Positions 11,257 to 24,705 of a stretch of DNA of 64,000 nt are shown piece after piece. The notes beneath the pieces were generated by a model that was not told the origin of the DNA, ran no database searches, and saw nothing but the letters and a program-made list of their open reading frames with translations. Where the stretch lies: the NCBI RefSeq assembly GCF_918797505.1, contig NC_092793.1, positions 71,171,660 through 71,235,659 of the forward strand, written 5' to 3'. Origin of the DNA: Bemisia tabaci (lineage: Eukaryota; Arthropoda; Insecta; Hemiptera; Aleyrodidae). A program made the position numbers and the translations under genes. The first letter of the stretch is position 1; each line of letters begins with the position of its first letter.

Positions 11257-12000
11257 CAGTGCCTGGTGACATTGCGGGGTTAATAGGAGAGGGGACGGGG
11301 GGTGATAGGGTGGGTCACGGTGGCTGCAGCGAACGCCGACTGAGGATGACCCCACAAAACAAATTTATGCACCGCCAGCGCTGTCTTAATAAAGGAGCAA
11401 AACAGGATCCGAGTGCATCGAGCATGAGCCTGTATGGAAACTGCATCGCGTCAAATGGACGCATTTATGCTGAAAGGAACTATGCTGCGCGCAAACCCTA
11501 TGCTCATAGTTCCTTTTAGCATAAACACGCCCAAATCATGAGAACCCGCGGGTAATCTCCTTCTCTGGGGGCGACCGAATCCGGGGCTCTCGGCTTCTGC
11601 CTCTCCTTTATTGATTGTCTTCATTCGTTTCAGGTAAGTTTCAGCCACTTGCAATTATGCACCGCGCCGACGACGCTCGCTCTCAGCCAATCCTTTAGCC
11701 CTTGCATCTGAGAGTCAAGAAAAAACTGACATCACTTGATTTGTGAAAAAAACGCCCCTGGATTTCGTCCCGTGAGAACCTGGAGTTACCCGCACTCTCC
11801 GCAGAAATAGATCCTTGGCACCTACGATGGATGGCAAATTTTCCGCTTTAATTCCTTCGAGCGTATGTTTGTAAATGGTTTCCTTCTTTTCTTACTTTTT
11901 TCTCTGTCTTATGAGTCGTTTATAATATGCGACAGCTGGATCCTGTATCCAGGAAATGTAGGGAACGGCATTATTTGATGTTGTGTCTCCGTCTATAGTT
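11257..12000. other. Intergenic with a 72-bp hairpin
   Basis: A near-perfect hairpin spans about 11459-11530 (arms 'gctgaaaggaactatg' and 'catagttccttttagc'). No gene is recognised. Confidence 0.5.
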
Positions 12001-12242
12001 CCGTCTTCTAGAAAAACGCCGTATGAGCAATGAGCATTCGAATTCTCCACGATGAAACATTTATTTGGGAAGAAATATGTGCATTTTTCCCTTAAAATAT
12101 TCAAGTATTGTAGATATTTGCACAAAATTGCCTGAAAAATTGGAAAAAAAATATTTACAATCGTTCCAATAAATTTGTATCTCATCAAAGAAAATTGGGC
12201 GACGCTTGAAGTTTCAAATGGCGTTTCTCCTCAGCGCGGCAG
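12001..12242. mobile_element. MITE family A, diverged copy
   Basis: The left arm 'aaacgccgtatgagcaatga' and right arm 'gtttcaaatggcgtttctcc' followed by TCAGCGCGGCAG match the family A ends. The very 5' end is degraded. Confidence 0.65.
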
Positions 12243-12463
12243 TACAACAAGAAGTCAAAGGAAAAGGTTATTAAATTTTTGGGAATTTACTGATTATTTC
12301 AGTGCTTCTTCGCGTTTAACAACCTTGAATTGATCGGAATACCCAAGATTGGGCGGTTCAAAATTGATTTTTCTCTACCTACTTAGTTTACAGAAAGAGA
12401 AAAAATTCTCAGTGAAAATGTATAATTACATACTCGGAAGTGAATCGAATAATTATAGTACGA

Positions 12464-12832
12464 TTTTTTCACTTTCCCTCATCTTAATATTCTTATTTTT
12501 CCTCTCTTTCTCTTTCCTTCCTCTTCTTTCTCTCCTCTTCCCTCTTTATCTCCTTCCTCCCATTTCTCTCTTCTTCATCTGCCTCTTCTTTTCCTCTCTC
12601 TTGTCATCTCCTATCCTTTTTCCCCCTCTTATTTCTCCTTCTTCCTCTTGTTCTTTGTCCTCTTATGTTCATCTCCTTCCTCTTCTTCCTTCTCTGCTCT
12701 TCTTTTTCTCTATTTCCATCTTATTTCTTCCCTTTTCTTCTTCTCCTCTCTCTTTTCTCCTTTTTCTTTCTCTGACTTCTTTTTTCTCATTTCCTATTTA
12801 TATCTACTTTTCCCTCTTACCTTCTTCTTATT

Positions 12833-12863
<31 letters not shown>

Positions 12864-12960
12864 GACTTTTCATTTTCGCTCTCTTTTCCCCTTCTCGTCT
12901 GTTTTTCTCTTTTCTTCGATTTCCTCTCCTTTCTCTTTTCATATTCTTATGTTGTCGCGT
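12464..12960. repeat. 500-bp polypyrimidine tract with (TTC)n microsatellite
   Basis: The plus strand is almost entirely C and T for about 500 bases, including an uninterrupted TTC/CTT run at about 12831-12861. Long open frames through it (serine, phenylalanine and leucine only) are composition artefacts. Confidence 0.9.
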
Positions 12961-14008
12961 CAACAAGAAATTCGCCGACAGAGACCGACCATCCATAGGG
13001 GAGGATGCCACTAATCGACCACGTGGGAGCTGGTATTGCCTAACTTAGAAATTGAAGGCAGACTGACAAGAAACCTCTTCTCATTTTTGCATTTGGCTCG
13101 AAATTTCAATAGATCAATTTTCTACTGATCATTTTTGTTTTTTGTCAACTGATGTCCTGTAAATCTATTTGATAAATGGATTGTCACACGCACGAATGCA
13201 CTTATTTCAAAACAGTCTCAGCCCGAAAGAATTGGTCGGGAAGCATTGTGCTCTTTCTTACCAGGGCAGTATTCTGGTTCGCCAAGTCGACATCGTGCAT
13301 TTAAAGTCATCCACCAATTTATCCTTTATTTTGGGTTGATTATCATGGGACATTTGTTTGTACACATTTATGTTATTAATGCAACATAATAACTTGTCAA
13401 TGGAATTTTTTAAAGATATTGAGAAACTGCCTCCACTCATTAAGAGATCCTCACATAAACAAGATTTTGACTTTACAAGCCTTCATTGCTGGGTGATACT
13501 CTACGTCCTGCCCCGAAGTTACCTTAGTTACCTGGATAACTCGAATCTAACTTTAAGCCATTAAAAATGTTCGCTCGGCCCTTTTTTTTAGTACCACTTT
13601 TGAAGAGAATATAAAGTTCGATCTTTCGTTTTTCCTTTAGGCCCTTCAAAAATTTTACGAGGGGTGCTTTCCTCTTTAAGTGTATTGTCAACGGACTAGG
13701 CCAAGCGAACCTCCGAGGGTCAGGCTACCCTGACACCCCGATAAACAGAGTCGATAAGGAATTGAAACTGAATGAATTGGATTTAAATGATTCAATGGCC
13801 GGCTTACCAGCTCATCGTTGTTCAAGCTTTTAAATGGAGGTCAAACAAGTATGACTGGTACTTACCATTCTTATTATAAGGTCCTTACTTAAATCTGATA
13901 AAGTTAATGCATTCTCTTTCTTTCCTCCCCCCCTCTCTCTCTCTCTTCCCCAATCTTCCCATAAAAATGTCTCTCTATGGACTTTAAGAATAATATAAAT
14001 CAATATGG
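12961..14008. other. Intergenic or distal 5' region, no gene seen
   Basis: No supported exon. This region, with 14255-16649, is where the missing first exon of the SPTLC1 gene may lie. Confidence 0.35.
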
Positions 14009-14254
14009 CCTATACTAAGTGCGAAACCACGTTTCTCCGTTTGTGATGCTGCAGACTTCCTGTCATATTTTATTTTTTCCTCGGAAAACCAGTAATCTTA
14101 ATCTGAAAACTTCCTCGATTTTTTCCCCTGTTAGCAGAATACTCTGTATAAAATGTAAGCCATAAAGTTGGCTCCCTCCAAAAAAAAAAATTAGAAACAC
14201 ACATTTTGGAGCACTGCATTAGAGATACGTGGTTTTGTACTTTGAATATCGAAG
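14009..14254. mobile_element. MITE family B, diverged copy
   Basis: Left arm 'gcgaaaccacgtttctccgt' then the family block 'cagacttcctgtcatatttt'. Right arm 'attagagatacgtggttttg'. Same arms as the copy at 10835-11092 but with degraded ends. Confidence 0.7.
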
Positions 14255-14475
14255 TGTATTAGTAGTATTTTTCTCCTAAATTGAAAGTTACTACTTACGT
14301 GCTAATAAATCCTCCTCTGCCTCTTAGCTCCCCTCATGGGTCCTTCTGATACGCTCCCAATTGGTTAATGAGCCACATACTTACAATTAGATGTTTCAAA
14401 ATTTGTTTTGGAATTTTTGAATTTCGCGAACATCAAGATTATAGGTCTCTGTGAAATGGTATCATTATTTTCTGT

Positions 14476-14714
14476 CCTTGTTCGCGCTGGCCACGATTTT
14501 ATGGTAAACTTATGGATATTTTCCTCCCAATTTGTCAGATAATTTTGTTCGCAATGTCACCAAATGATTCTGAAAATTTATAGGAAAAATATTCACAACT
14601 TACCTCAAAAATAAACATTTTATCGAGGTAAATTTGGCAACTGTCGAATGTTCATACTTACAGCGTTGTTCCATAGAATAAAGAGACTAAAGTCGTTGTT
14701 CCTTAAGCACGGCA
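14476..14714. mobile_element. MITE family A copy with an internal insertion
   Basis: Contains the family A interior ('ggatattttcctcccaattt', 'ggtaaatttggcaactgtcg') and ends CTTAAGCACGGCAG. A short stretch near the right end is duplicated: 'cgttgttcc' occurs twice, about 30 bp apart. The left end is degraded. Confidence 0.65.
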
Positions 14715-16649
14715 GCGTAGCCGGCCGCGACACGGAGCGACGCGCGGCGATGTCAGGAGCGGTCGAAGAAAAAACCCACCTCAGAAAAAACAAATCGCAT
14801 TGCAAACGCCTTCAATTTTTCGTCTATGCAAATGTTTATGCTTCTCACATCAGAGATCACATGACCACATGAGCATCACGTGACTCTTGTTTTCATTTAC
14901 GAGGAAAGTTAAGGTTACGTTTTACAGCTCACGTCTATCCATGTTTTAGAAAATATCCTGCCGGTAATCATGTAATTATGAGTAATTGGTTCGCGAGAGG
15001 AAATCATTTTATTGCGACTGTAATTTCCGCATCCAGATCCAGCGGCATCGCCCACTTTTTCAAGGATCTCTGATCATCCAGCAGTAGTGCTTTCAGTGTT
15101 TTCCACCTAGTTTTTCCTGGATTTCTGGAAATATGGTTTTCGAACCTCTTATCAGCGTTAACAAATTCATCCTTAATGTAAGCCCGCACAAACTTATCTT
15201 CTCTTACTCACTGTCCCCATCTCATATCATTAAGTATAGAAGTTTTTTCAAGTGCCTCATCATTTCCTAAGTCAGTCTATAGGGTATTTGCTTAACGCAG
15301 CTTTTGCATTTTGATCCATGTAGGTACATCACTTGGAAATTGTACGAGAAATCATCCTACTGAACGATGTTTCAAAGGAAAGTGAAATGTGTTTTAAAGT
15401 AATTTTGAACGCTGAAATTTATGAGTGCTCATTGTTTGAAACTTCCCCCTTCACCCGCTAGTCACACCAGGTCTTCTTTTATTTGCGCTGCAGCAGCATA
15501 TGATGCAATGCAATGGTTTTATATCTTGGCATATAGCATGGTCCAAATCTTACTGACGTCTAACTAAATCCTCTTTGGTCTGCAAATACGAGAAAAGCCC
15601 TGATATCGTTGCAACCTCCCCCTCTCCACACTACTCAAGCCATAGACTCACACTCTACATCTTTAATATTATTTTGTTTCTTTTATCTGGATCTTAGATG
15701 ATGCACTGAAAGCAATCATAATAATACTAGTATAGTATTTTTATCCAAGTTGATAGTCGCTGTTATACCTTTTACTGGGTCACCCTACATCATAAGGTAT
15801 TATTGAACCAACAACAATGAAATTTTTAGGACGATTCTCAGTTGAAAAATTAAAATTTTAGGCAAAAAGCAGCAAAAATGCCCTCATTAAAATTTTTAAG
15901 TAGGAAAAGATAGTTTTGGTGGATTATTATTTCAAGCGGATTGAAATAATGCCTCACCAATCAAGCCATGCATTCATTTTGAACTAAGAACATGTCCGCC
16001 CAGATAGTTTCTTATTTCATGTCCATCGGCATGTGCAGTAAGAATGTGCCAAAGTTTGCCATGGCACATCCATAAATTTTGCGCTAAATGCTATACTGGT
16101 CTATTAATAGATTCAAATTCGCTGTAGAATTATTCCTTCATTTTCAATTACCTTTTTCTTAGCAAAACTTTCCAATGGCCAATATTTTATGTACCCACTT
16201 CAGAATCAGCGTACAGATATGCATCTTTTAATATTTGGTATTCGTTTTGAACCATTTTTTTCTTCAATTTTTTGTTAAAATGATAAAAAAAGGTTACTTA
16301 ATTTGCAGCAATTTCCTTGAATGCAGTTTGTGCCACCGAAGTATATTCCATTGGTGTCTAAAAGAAGTCAACTTCGACCAAAATTTGCTGGGAAGATCTT
16401 CCAGGGACCGCAGTAACGATAGACAGGGGGGGGGGGGGGGGTGTGGTGGTGGTGTTCCTAGAGTTCCAGCACACCCCAGATTTTTTTGATTTGGAACACC
16501 ACAAAAAATTCTCTGCTCAAACTTATGTTCATGTCCCCTGTTTTTGTTCCTTCTGTGCTTGAATTTTTTTCTCTGTTTGATTTTTTGCTGTCAATCCCTT
16601 TCCTTTTTCAATCAGAAGAGTCTGATTTTTTCTCCCTTTTTTTTCACAG
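14715..16649. other. Upstream of SPTLC1, G16 run, no exon recognised
   Basis: A 16-bp G run lies at 16426-16441. No ATG-containing exon ending in phase 0 with a good donor could be matched to the short N-terminus that SPTLC1 needs. Confidence 0.35.
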
Positions 16650-19600
16650 GCATCTCTGCAAGATTTTTTATTGGAAAGCGTATTGGGAGTTGTTTTCTTG
16701 TGGTGTTTGTACAGTTGGAGGAAGAAAAAACATTCAGCTCTTTCACTGGAGGTATGTCAATTGTTAACATTTTCAAATAAGCAGGCAAAGAGGCTTATGA
16801 AGGCCAAAAAATCATTCCAAACTCTCTTCTTAATTTTAAACATTAACAATTCTTAATATTTTTGCATCTAGTTTCAAGTAGAAATTACCTGGCAGATATT
16901 TTGTTTTACTCTACAAGCTTAGCCAAACAATTTACCAGCCCCAATTTAAGATCTACTGGTTCTGCAGCTTTAACATTGCACCAAATTTCCCTTTACAGTG
17001 TTGTGGTCTTTTAAAGAATGTGATGTACCCATAGAAGACTTCCAGCCATCGTAATTTTAGGACTTATTGAAGATAAATGATAAATGAATGTCTTATCGTG
17101 GAACTGATTACATAGGTGTTTCTTCCTCTGAAAATGTATCATTATTGCCGATATGTTTCCTCTCAAAGTAATCGGTGCTCTTTCTGTTTTGTTTTTTTCT
17201 TTGCTCTGTATAACAAAAGATTGACCATAATAGTCGCCTAATTTATTTTTTTGTCGCTCAGGAAGAGGAAGAAATCATAAGAAATTGGCATCCAGAACCT
17301 TTAGTCTCCAGTTCCGAGCCTCCTATAGATCGAGACCCTGCCAATTACCCATTAGTAACCAGTAAAGTAAGTTTTAATTAATTATCGTTTTATTTATTCA
17401 TCTATTTTCCGATAAAAGTGACATGTATACAGATGTTTCAGTCACCAAGTTGCATAGTCACCTGCACCAATGTCGAATTTCCTGCAATATTTTATTATCA
17501 GAGACTTCACCCAAAATATACTCCATAGTAAATGTATAAAATTAAATAGCATTGTGGTCTCAAAAGAAACCTCTCATTTTCTCCCCAAGTCTTAGTATAA
17601 TTTTGGCAGTATTCTTCCAAGAAAAACAAGTCTCTGAAGTCTGACAATATTGCAGGTGACTCTGCGGCTATGCATTTTGAACAGTCGGTTAGTTGTCATT
17701 TTCATCAGAACTCATAGTCAGAAAACTTACAGAACTCTCAAAGGATTCCAAAATTGATCATTCATATTGCAAGAAGAAATTGAAAGTCTATGTTAGTATT
17801 GTTCGTCTATTAGTGAACATATTAAAATCATGCTTGGTTAAAGAATTATACACTGCTCAGTTGAAAGTATGATGAATGAGAAAATATTAAGGTCTGCTTA
17901 ATAAAAAAAAAAAAAAAAAAAAAAATGGTGAATGCGTATTAAATTACCTTGACTTGTGACTTAATACAAAATTTGCGAGTAAAGTTATTGTTTTTTCACT
18001 GCTTTAGTTCTAACGAAGCTGCCTCCTGCTGAACTTCAGTTTTGTTTTAGTATCACCAACTGGAGAAATTAAGAAATACTCTTAAATTAATGTCACTGAT
18101 TTTTTTCCAGGACCAACGCAGCTTTTGCAATTTTGACCAAGTAATTCCCAATAATTTGATTATTCTTATGATTGTAGGTTGATGTCATTACTCAAATCAA
18201 TGGGAAAAATTTCCTCAACTTTGCTAGTCATAATTATTATGGATTTGCTGCAAATCCTACAGTAGAGAAACGTGTCATCGATTGTCTCCACAAATATGGC
18301 GTAGGAACCTGTGGACCTCGAGGGTTCTATGGAACCTTAGGTATATTTTTGTATTCTTTCCTCTCTTTTCATCTTGAAATGTCTTTGTCCTCTCAGGAAT
18401 GAAATCAGGACAACTAGTGCATTTCTGCTGTGCGAGTTCCTATATTCAAGTAGAGATGCAAAATATACCAATCGATCAGTGTTGGTATAAAATATAAACT
18501 AAAGCACCACATTAATTTGGCATAATTTTTCATGATGGTGTTAATGCTATTAAATTAATCTTACCCGTGCAATACCAGTTGAAAAACAGCACCCCTTAAA
18601 TTTTATTACCCCTGCTGGAACCTTATTTAGAGTAGTCAACAAAGAACAAAAGATGTGAAATTAAAGAATTTAACTCAATATAAGAATAGAACTCAATAGA
18701 ATTGGAAAAAAGTGTTCATTTTGGAAGCAAAATCCACAACAACTGATCAAAGAAAACGATATACATCAGATAATTAAGAAAATTAAGTTGATGAAATTAG
18801 TATAAATTGCGAAAGGCGCTTAAGGGATGAAAGGAAGAGTCTCATTCAATTATCTATAATTGGAAAAGCAGAGATCCATCCTATTGAACTGAAGCATTTG
18901 AAATGAACAAAAACCTCAACCAAAAAAAAAAAATCATTCATTCTCACTGTATTTCCTCGAATTCTAGTCCAAAAATTTGAGAAGTGACTTTGTTTTAACA
19001 AAAAGAAAAAAAAGAAAATGTATAATTATGAGTAGCAAACTGACACAGTTAAATAGACACCCTTATAAAATTAGAATTTATAATTAAATATCATGGAGCT
19101 CTGATCCACAAAAAATAAAAATAACGGTAGCTATGACTTAAGATTCGGAGTCTCAAACCATTGAAATCACAATCTAGAATGTTAAAGCTTGTACTTTTCA
19201 TGAGCCACTTTTGAACATCGGGGAAAAATAAAAGATGATCACAAAAACCTGGATATTAGAGTTAGCAGTGTTAAGATAGAACAGGCAATCAAGGTGTGAA
19301 AAATTTTCCCCATTTTCATTTTAAAAATTAAATTAATTATCCTCCAGAAGAGAGCATTAATTGACTGTCTTTTGTAATACTTGTCAACTGATTTTTAGAA
19401 GTAATATGAAATTTTTGTTTTTGTTTTTTAAATAGATATCCACTTAAACCTGGAACAAAAGTTAGCTGATTTCATGGGAATGGAAGAAGCTGCGTTGTAT
19501 TCGTATGGATTTTCAGCCGTGGCAAGTGCTATATCTGCATATGCCAAGAAACCAGATATTATTTTTGCGTAAGGTTTCAAATTTTCACTATGTACAAAGT

Positions 19601-22600
19601 CTGAAAAATTGCCGGGCTCTACTTACCTTCCCAGTTTCAAGATTTTTTTAGAATTTTTTGAAAAGTGAGGAGATTTAAAAGCTTCACTCCAATGATCATG
19701 AATCTACGTAAAATATCAGATTGGCAGTTCAGAGGTTAATTCTAAGGTAATCACTTGTGTTTGACACAAGTACCTTTTTCAACTGAGAGTGTAATTTGTT
19801 CTGGGCAATAGATCATTTTTTCCTTTGTTAGAGAAACATTTTCATAGTAATTAATAATAAAATGGTAAGACAAAGATGCATATTTTTCAAGTTGATAGCT
19901 GTACTTACAACATGCACTATCCTATGCCTCAAGGTACATTATTGCCTCTCTTTTTAGTTTCTTATGTACTGTATTTATGTATGATTTTATGCTCAATTTG
20001 TTTTTTTTTTTCTTTGCAGGGATGAAAAAGTGAATTTCCGAATTCAAAAGGGACTAGATGCGTCCCGCAGCACAATTGTATTTTTCAAACATAATGATAT
20101 GGATGATCTAAAAGCAAAGCTTGAAGAGCAAAGAAAAAAGGACTTAAAAGTAAGCATTTTTCCTTTATCCATCATGATAGGAACCCACAATTCTCTAATC
20201 AATCCATGCCTAGGGCAGATTTTTGTCACGTAATTTCAGAGGAAAATTTTAATCTGGTTTACATATGTACCCCTACACAATTTCAGTAAGCCTCAATCAA
20301 CTTTCAAAGCCCTCAATCGTAGCTCTTTATTTTTTTTTACACATCAATACTACTTTTCATCCCTCCAACTTTTCTTGTCTGATTTCTCTCGTGTTGTGAC
20401 ATCGAAATCCTGTTTTGTTTTTTTTTCCAGAATCCATCAAAAGCCAAGAAAATTCGGAGATTTTGTATCATTGAAGGCATCTATATGAACACAGGCAATA
20501 TTTGTAAACTGCCAGAAATTGTCGCTCTTTGCACAGAGTACAAACTTCGTGTATTTGTTGATGAAAGTATATCTCTGTTTACAATTGGAAAAACAGGGAG
20601 AGGTGTAACTGAATATTTCAACATTCCGGTCAGTACACATGCATAGGATACTCTCTTATTAAAAATTGACTCATCCAGCTTTTATCATCCACTTTCCTCA
20701 TGAAACATCTCTTCCTTATCATGTCAGCAAAAATTTGCAATAGACCCTTTGTTGCCTCCCTAAAATTTTGCGAATAAGACGCCCATGGATGCAGTTGCAG
20801 ATGCTACCTTAAGCCATTTCAACCTTATTTTGTAGCGTTATTTATTATGTAGATTTTTAGATACTACTCACTCAAGGATTGCAAAAAGTCCCTGTGAGAA
20901 GTCTGCTGGTTTGGCAGTTTATGTTCCTAATCATTTTGTTACCAAATCTATTAACTTCCAACCAATTTAAAAATCAGCTTTATTTAATGCTTTGTGCTCA
21001 AATATGCAATACTCTTTTTTTTTATAAGTACCTCCTCATTTTTTCTTACTAGTTTTCAAAATTTAATGCAAATCAATTTTTTTCTAGACGACTGAAGTGG
21101 ATCTTATAATGGGGAGCCTAGAGTTTTCTCTCGGTTCTGGTGGAGGCTTTGTCATAGGAACATCTTATGTTGTAGAACAGCAACGTCTCTCTGGCCTAGG
21201 TGTGTTATTCCCTCATTGAGTAGTGAATATTTTCAATTAATAGACAATATCAAGTAGATTTTTCTATGGTATTTTCAAACAATTCTATCAACAAGTTTTT
21301 TGGATATTACTTGGATCATTTAGTGTGATCCATAGAATAGACGGATACCTCTTTCACTCTAAAATTATCAAGAGTGACATACAGGATAGTGCGACATTTG
21401 GCCAATGGTTACCCGCGAAAATCATAACCGGTCGGAACTGGATATCCAGTACCCGGCTGGATAATCTGGCATTCCGGATAGTTGCAGGATACCTGGCCCA
21501 ACTCTGAATATCAGCCAACTTAATAATCTTAAGTTTTATGGGGATTAGCCTGTTTCCAGTAGAGCAAAACTGAAAGGAAATGTTATGTTGAATCTTTCGG
21601 TAAAAGAGTTTACATGTGTAATACAAATACTCCTGTACTTTTGGAAAGTGCAGAATCTCAAGATTGATGATTCAAATATTCACAGTAGACTGTAGTCCTT
21701 TGTTATCCATCATTGGGCAATGCAGACATGAGGTGAGCCATAGTGATGCATGTGAGACTTTTTATTATGGTTTCAGAATGTTGAGAAGACCATTAATTGT
21801 AAACTGTTGTTTTCTCTCATTGTCCTTTGCCATCTTGAATTATTGCAATACCTAGCTCATTATGACCCTCTTTTTTTCCAGGATATTGTTTCTCTGCTTC
21901 TTTGGCTCCAATATTAACGGAGGCTGGAATGGCAGCTATTGAAGTTCTAGAGCAAGATGCGAAACTAAAAGATGAACTAAGTAGCAAGTGTAGATACATT
22001 GATGAGCAGTTGAGAAAGTTGCTATCCGATTTTTTCTCCGTGAGTGGACATGAAGAAAGCCCTATCAAACATTTATTTTTAGTTGTGTCCCTTCCAAGAG
22101 ATGAAGAAGAGACCATTTTAAAATCCATCGTTAAATATGTAAGTTCAAGTTTTGTTTCCCCTTTTGTTTCCTTTCCTCATTTAAGCATCCCTCAGTATAA
22201 AAAATTATTGAACAAGGTGCGTATAGAAGTATTGTGATAAACATTATCTCATCAAAATTTCACATAGAACACAATTTTTACAACGCAAATTACTGACTCC
22301 TAACAACGATGTTAACGTTTTTCTTAATATCCTGGTCGGGAAATTTTCATCGCAAAAATCGTGTTTTACTTGAAATACTGAGGCAGAAACATACATCAAA
22401 ATGCTTAAACTTGTACCCTGTCTAGCGGTTGACGATATAGTGGTATAGACTTATACAGTGGCTGGTATGGTATATAAATATACATTTTTCCTCCTTAGCT
22501 CAAGTCTTTATATGAGGCCTTATATGTAACAATGGCGGATGTGAAAAATTACCTTTTCGAAACACGCTTAAAAAACTGTTTTGTTCACACAAAAATTTAA

Positions 22601-24705
22601 TATGTTTGGCTCTGGCATAATGTACAGATCTCGAAGATCACATCTCAAGTATTTTCTCAAAATTTTCTTGATGCCAAAACAGTTTCTTGAATGTGTTTCG
22701 AAAAGTTAATTTTTCACAACCCGCCATTGTTACATACAGGGTGTCTCACGAAAAACGAGCCACCTTGAATATCTGCCGAACGCGTCGGAATTTCGAAAAA
22801 CGGTAAAAGACGTGTTCGCTTATATCGAGGGGGACACCATTTGGCGTATTCGACATTTTCCCAAACCGCGGGAGGGGCGCGGGGCGGGGGGTGCCCCACC
22901 CTCAAGTCGAACTTTTCAAATGGCACCATTACTTTTTTATTGCAGAAATAAATTTTGCGCAAAAAAACAAGCCACCCTGTCCAAACCGAATGTAAATCGG
23001 ACAATTTTTCAGTGATTGAGAGAGTTTGAAACATTTTTTTCATGCTCTTTTCAAAAATTTCCCACGCCCAATGGAATCGCTGTATCAAACCAAACTTTCC
23101 GCCAAAAAAATTCTTAAACATTGCACTTTCGATAAAAAAATCAAAAAAATCTGCTGCACCCGAAATCTGGAGCACGCGGAGCCCTTCTTTGCGACATTAA
23201 AATTCGTAATACGGAACATTTCCGAGGAGCGCTCATGGGGAGGGAGTAGTAAGTTTTAGACAAGAATTATTAATCTTTTTTCTGAAGCATAAGAAACCGT
23301 GTCCATAAAGAAGCAGTTAAGTAGAAAAACAAATGGATTAGCTTTTTTTTTGGGGGGGGGGGGGGTCAATGACTTGAGCCGGACCTTGATACTTCTGAGG
23401 ACGCTATTTTTCCGCGGTGCGTTGTTTTTCTACTTAACTGCTTCTTCATGGACACGGTTTCTTATGCTTCAGAAAAAAGATTAATAATTCTTGTCTAGAA
23501 CTTACTACTCCCTCCCTACGAGCGCCCCTCGGAAATGTTCGGTATAACGAATTTTAATGTCGCAAAGAAGGGCTCCGCGTGCTCCAGATTTCGGGTGCAG
23601 CAGATTTTTTTGATTTTTTTATCGAAAGTGCAATGTTTAAGAATTTTTTTGGCGGAGAGTTTGGTTTGATACAGCAATTCCATTGGGCGTGGGAAATTTT
23701 TGAAAAGAGCATGAAAAAAATGTTTCAAACTCTCTCAATCACTGAAAAATTGTCCGATTTACATTCGGTTTGAACAGGGTGGCTTGTTTTTTTGCGCAAA
23801 ATTTATTTCTGCAATAAAAAAGTAATGGTGCCATTTGAAAAGTTCGACTTACGGGTGGGGCACCCCCCGCCCCGCGCCCCTCCCGCGGTTTGGGAAAATG
23901 TCGAATACGCCAAATGGTGTCCCCCTCGATATAAGCGAACACGTCTTTTACCGTTTTTCGAAATTCCGACGCGTTCGGCAGATATTCAAGGTGGCTCGTT
24001 TTTCGTGAGACACCCTGTATAAGTCCTCATATGTTTTTGTCTCTAACAAACTCTCAAAAGATTAAAATTACATGTGTATAATTTCTTATTTCTTTAAAAA
24101 AATCATCGGAATGGTTAACACTGAAAGCGACACAGCTTCTATTACTTTCTTACAACAGATGTGGATTGATAAACTTTCCCTATTGAATCTCTCATGCTGG
24201 AGGAAACAGCATTAGCGGTCCTCTGCTCCCATCCAATTTTCCTTATCCTAGATTTTGTCCCCTGTGCGTTTCAGTAATAGTCCAACTGTTCGCTTTGAAA
24301 TATAAGCATGATGAGCTATAGCCAACAGCTGGCGCAGTTGGACTCTATTCTTCTAAAATCCCCTCTTTTTAATTTTGAAATGAATTTTTTCCACAGAACA
24401 TTAATTTTTGTGGTTTGCCATCTTACCAAAAAAGTCCTTTATTAATTACTATCACAGTCCTCAACCTTGACTTTCAAATTTATTAATTTAACAATGGCTT
24501 TTTTTATTTTCAGTGTTTCAAGAGAAACATTATCCTGTCAATGCCAACTTATTTGGACAAAGAGGTTTTCATGCCGAGGCCAAGTATCTTACTAACAATC
24601 AATGTTGCTGTATCAACATCTCAAATTAGTGAAATGTGCTCAGTGCTTAAAGATGCATGTACTCAAGTTTGTTTCCGCCAGAAACTTGTATTTGCCAGTC
24701 AGTAG
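16650..24705 (+). CDS. SPTLC1: Serine palmitoyltransferase subunit 1 (9 exons, N-terminal exon missing)
   Basis: The ER-membrane subunit that pairs with the lysine-bearing SPTLC2 subunit to condense serine with palmitoyl-CoA, the first step of sphingolipid synthesis. Exons: 16650-16751, 17262-17366, 18178-18340, 19436-19568, 20020-20149, 20431-20628, 21088-21199, 21882-22138, 24514-24705. All junctions are GT..AG and in phase, giving 463 residues plus an unfound start. Visible marks: an N-terminal hydrophobic segment ([13 protein letters not shown]), [22 protein letters not shown] (this cysteine is the one altered in human SPTLC1 neuropathy), QKGLDASRS and KHNDMDDL. The region that carries the PLP lysine in SPTLC2 reads [12 protein letters not shown], without lysine, as expected for the non-catalytic subunit. 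Human SPTLC1 has 473 residues, so only about 10-20 residues are missing. The first exon here starts in phase 0, so an upstream exon supplies the ATG. Confidence 0.95.
22509..24032. mobile_element. Foldback MITE (outer), split by a mariner-type element
   Basis: The left arm TATGAGGCCTTATATGTAAC begins near 22511 and continues 'aatggcgg..gtgaaaaatta'. The right arm is its reverse complement but is broken by the insertion at 22737-24017. Its last part, 'taagtcctcata', lies beyond the insertion. Removing the insertion and one TA restores a continuous arm that matches the left arm with few differences. The element alone is about 240 bp. It lies in the last SPTLC1 intron. Confidence 0.85.
22737..24017. 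mobile_element. Mariner-type foldback element, 1281 bp, about 600-bp inverted arms
   Basis: Starts CAGGGTGTCTCACGAAAAAC and ends with the exact inverted copy, flanked on both sides by TA (22735-22736, 24018-24019). TA duplication with CAGGGTG ends points to Tc1/mariner mobilisation. The two arms run almost to the centre and differ at few positions. The loop holds a G14 run (23352-23365). Open frames in the arms do not look like a transposase, so it is non-autonomous. A transcript of this intron could fold into a long double strand. Confidence 0.9.

Noticed and set aside
12349..12998. Open frames of 116-171 codons on the plus strand
   Set aside because: They consist almost only of Ser, Phe, Leu and Pro from the pyrimidine tract; no domain.
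15004..15189. 61-codon minus-strand frame resembling a fragment of a mobile-element protein
   Set aside because: Too short and without a diagnostic motif.
22714..24022. Open frames up to 153 codons in both arms of the foldback element
   Set aside because: The same frame appears in mirror image because the arms are inverted copies; no transposase motif.
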